A DNA stretch of 7,310 bases from Actinomycetes bacterium (GTDB lineage Bacteria; Actinomycetota; Coriobacteriia; Anaerosomatales; JAJZPX01). Location of the stretch: contig JAJZPX010000096.1 of assembly GCA_021811025.1 (NCBI GenBank), positions 1 to 7,310 on the forward strand, read 5' to 3'. Positions within the stretch are counted from its first letter, which is position 1. Each line of letters opens with the position of its first letter. Under the pieces are notes generated by a model. That model saw only the letters and a list, made by a program, of their open reading frames with translations. It made no database searches and was not told the origin of the DNA. Both the position numbers and the translations under genes were made by a program. Of this stretch, positions 6,071-7,310 are shown in pieces.

Positions 6071-6076
6071 TATACT
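6071..6076 (+). promoter_or_regulatory. -10 element for the cytochrome c assembly gene
   Basis: TATACT at 6071-6076 is one base off the TATAAT consensus and stands out in GC-rich DNA. It lies 28 bases before the ATG at 6105, giving a start near 6083 and a leader of about 22 bases. No good -35 box lies 16-18 bases upstream, so it may need an activator. The GC-rich inverted repeat at 6053-6069 occupies that spacer. Confidence 0.5.
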
Positions 6077-6104
6077 CGAACGCGATGCCGACCGGAAGGC
6101 GCGC

Positions 6105-7073
6105 ATGCCCTCGACCGACCCAACCGCGCTCGTCGACGCCGCTCAACGGATCCTGAGCCTCGCGGGGACCCCGCTCTCCGCCGCGCTTCTCGCCGCGTCG
6201 GCAGTCGTGCTCGGCCTCGCCGTCACGCCGCTGAGGCGGGAGTGGCTGCGCGGCTCGCTGGCGGTCCTCGCCGCTCTGCTGATCGCCGGCGAGGGGCTGC
6301 TGGTGTGGTTCCACTGGCAGCTGTACTTGGCCAGCGCCCTCGTCGACCCCCGCACGCATGCGGTGACCGGCCGCATCTTCGTCGCCCCGTGGACCGAGTC
6401 CGAGAAGCTGTACGTCTGGGCGCTGATCCTCACCGTGATGGCGCTTCTCGCGCGACGGCACGCCGGCGAGATGGCACCGTACCTCGGCGGCTTCGTCGCC
6501 GCGCTCACCGCCGGCGCCGTGCTGATCGGGCAGCCGTTCACTCGCCCGCTGCCCGACTTCCTCGGCATGCTGAAGGGCTACCTCGCCGCGCAGGCGTCGG
6601 GAAACGCGCAGGCCTGGTTCGGCGCCTTCCAGCAAATGGACGCGATGCGGCTGTACTACTACAACACCTGGTACATGTGGGTGCACCCGCCCCTGCTGTT
6701 CTTCTGTTACGGAGCCTTCGTGGTGAGCTTCGCGGCCGTGGTGCTCATGATCCGCGAGCGGCGTGGCGCGTTCGAGACGACCGCGTACCGGTGGGCGCGG
6801 CTCGGCTACCTGCCGCTGACCGTCGGCATGCTCCTCGGCTTCCCCTGGGCGCTGATGTCGTGGCGCGGCGAGGCGTGGTGGTGGTCCGGCAAGGTGAACA
6901 TGTCGATCATGATGTGGCTGCTGTATACGGCGTACCTGCACGGGCGGCTGTACCTGCGGCGCGAGGGCATGTGGAAGTGGGTGGCGGCGCTCGCGGTGCT
7001 GTCGTTCGCCGCGCTCGTGCTCACGTACCTGACGACGTACGTCGTTCCCGGCGCGCACTCGGTCGCGGGATGA
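6105..7073 (+). CDS. CcsA/CcmF-like cytochrome c assembly membrane protein
   Basis: A 322-residue protein with about eight membrane helices (near 24-42, 50-72, 101-117, 127-143, 193-215, 235-250, 266-283, 292-313). It resembles the haem-handling cytochrome c assembly family (Cytochrom_C_asm; CcsA, CcmC, CcmF), which presents haem for attachment to apocytochrome c outside the membrane. Landmarks are MWVHPPLLFF with H194, the tryptophan-rich segment AWWWSGKVNMSIMMWLLYT at 257-275, and H279 in YLHGR. The segment lines up with the family's WWD motif (WWxWDPVENxS), but the usual Asp is Ser261 and the usual Glu is Val264. Its length suits CcsA better than full-length CcmF. The ATG at 6105 has GGAAGG five bases upstream; an out-of-frame ATG at 6084 is less likely. 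An unrecognised membrane gene follows by 10 bases. Haem handling is likely; the exact role is inferred. Confidence 0.83.
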   Translation: MPSTDPTALVDAAQRILSLAGTPLSAALLAASAVVLGLAVTPLRREWLRGSLAVLAALLIAGEGLLVWFHWQLYLASALVDPRTHAVTGRIFVAPWTESEKLYVWALILTVMALLARRHAGEMAPYLGGFVAALTAGAVLIGQPFTRPLPDFLGMLKGYLAAQASGNAQAWFGAFQQMDAMRLYYYNTWYMWVHPPLLFFCYGAFVVSFAAVVLMIRERRGAFETTAYRWARLGYLPLTVGMLLGFPWALMSWRGEAWWWSGKVNMSIMMWLLYTAYLHGRLYLRREGMWKWVAALAVLSFAALVLTYLTTYVVPGAHSVAG

Positions 7074-7083
7074 GGTGAGGGAG

Positions 7084-7310
7084 ATGGCGGACGAGGAGGA
7101 GCTCACGCCGTCGGAGCCCGGGGGCGTCGAAGAGGACGCCGCGGGCGGGATCGCTCCCGACGGCCTTCCGCTGCCGGCGGAGCCGCGCTCCCGCCGCGCG
7201 TGGGACTTCGTCCTCATGATGCTCACCGTCGTGCTCCTCGCGGCGCTCGGCGCGCAGTCGCTCGTGGGGACGCTGTACGTGTGGTGGGCGCAGCGGACCA
7301 TCCCGGGGTG
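7084..7310 (+). CDS. Unrecognised membrane protein, N-terminal part, cut by window edge
   Basis: 75 codons are visible. Residues 1-35 are acidic and rich in Pro and Gly (MADEEELTPSEPGGVEED and onward), with no cysteine or motif I recognise. A basic patch RSRR (35-38) comes next, then a hydrophobic helix at about 40-64 (WDFVLMMLTVVLLAALGAQSL) and VGTLYVWWAQRTIPG at the edge. The basic residues before the helix suggest that the N terminus stays in the cytoplasm. The ATG lies 10 bases after the stop of the cytochrome c assembly gene, with a purine-rich GAGGTGAGGGAG just before it, so both are probably in one operon. A further cytochrome c assembly or electron-transfer membrane subunit would fit the context, but no family can be named from what is visible. 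Confidence 0.78.
   Translation, partial: MADEEELTPSEPGGVEEDAAGGIAPDGLPLPAEPRSRRAWDFVLMMLTVVLLAALGAQSLVGTLYVWWAQRTIPG

Noticed and set aside
4724..6106. Extension of the DUF1461 frame upstream of the GTG at 4723
   Set aside because: The frame is open only as a shadow within the cyclase gene. The extra residues are Arg/Gly/Ala-rich, and the first membrane helix begins right after the GTG.
5968..6123. N-terminal extension of the cyclase to an ATG at 6123
   Set aside because: The extra 52 residues are Arg-rich with no homology cue, would span the cyclase's own promoter and would overlap the divergent gene. The TTG at 5967 has a well-placed ribosome binding site.
4744..6156. 470-codon open frame on the plus strand opposite the cyclase
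   Set aside because: It has composition typical of a shadow frame, is His/Arg-rich with no motif, and lies over a clear GGDEF gene.
5964..7301. 445-codon minus-strand open frame opposite the cytochrome c assembly gene
   Set aside because: It is hydrophilic, biased and motif-free, and crosses both divergent promoters. The plus strand encodes a coherent eight-helix membrane protein.

Overview
The window is strongly GC-rich, with G or C at most third codon positions and GTG and TTG starts beside ATG. A DUF1461 (TIGR01906-type) membrane protein, a DUF5679 mini zinc-ribbon, large hybrid histidine kinases and a haem-handling cytochrome c assembly protein together suggest an anaerobic, cytochrome-using high-GC Gram-positive, most like the Coriobacteriia side of Actinobacteriota. 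That assignment is an inference from gene content, not a database match.

Layout. On the minus strand, from right to left: a membrane diguanylate cyclase (4723-5967, TTG start) and a DUF1461 membrane protein (4046-4723) overlap by one base. Next come a 48-residue four-cysteine protein (3811-3957) and tRNA-Gly(CCC) (3603-3678) with its own promoter. A two-component operon follows: a soluble hybrid histidine kinase with two PAS regions and two C-terminal receivers (1131-3479), then two stand-alone receivers (763-1134 and 298-756). The first 76 bases are the start of an IS630-type transposase that runs off the left edge. On the plus strand, diverging from the cyclase, are a CcsA/CcmF-like cytochrome c assembly membrane protein (6105-7073) and the start of an unrecognised one-helix membrane protein (7084 to the edge).

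How the genes may work together. The kinase and its two receivers are packed with a 4-base overlap and a 6-base gap, so they almost certainly form one signalling unit: one kinase and four receiver domains, with no HPt or DNA-binding output in view. The cyclase and DUF1461 protein are probably translationally coupled. The divergent promoters at 6023-6076 put cytochrome c assembly and c-di-GMP synthesis back to back.

The most noteworthy signal is cysteine enrichment in the signalling proteins. The kinase has an eight-cysteine insert with two Cys-Trp motifs inside its second PAS region, plus a C-x4-C-C stretch in receiver 1. The cyclase has a C-x-C-x2-C insert just before its GGEEF active site. 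Next to a cytochrome c assembly gene this makes redox, haem or metal input a reasonable but untested idea. No CRISPR array, defence system, phage gene or plainly novel multi-gene system is visible.
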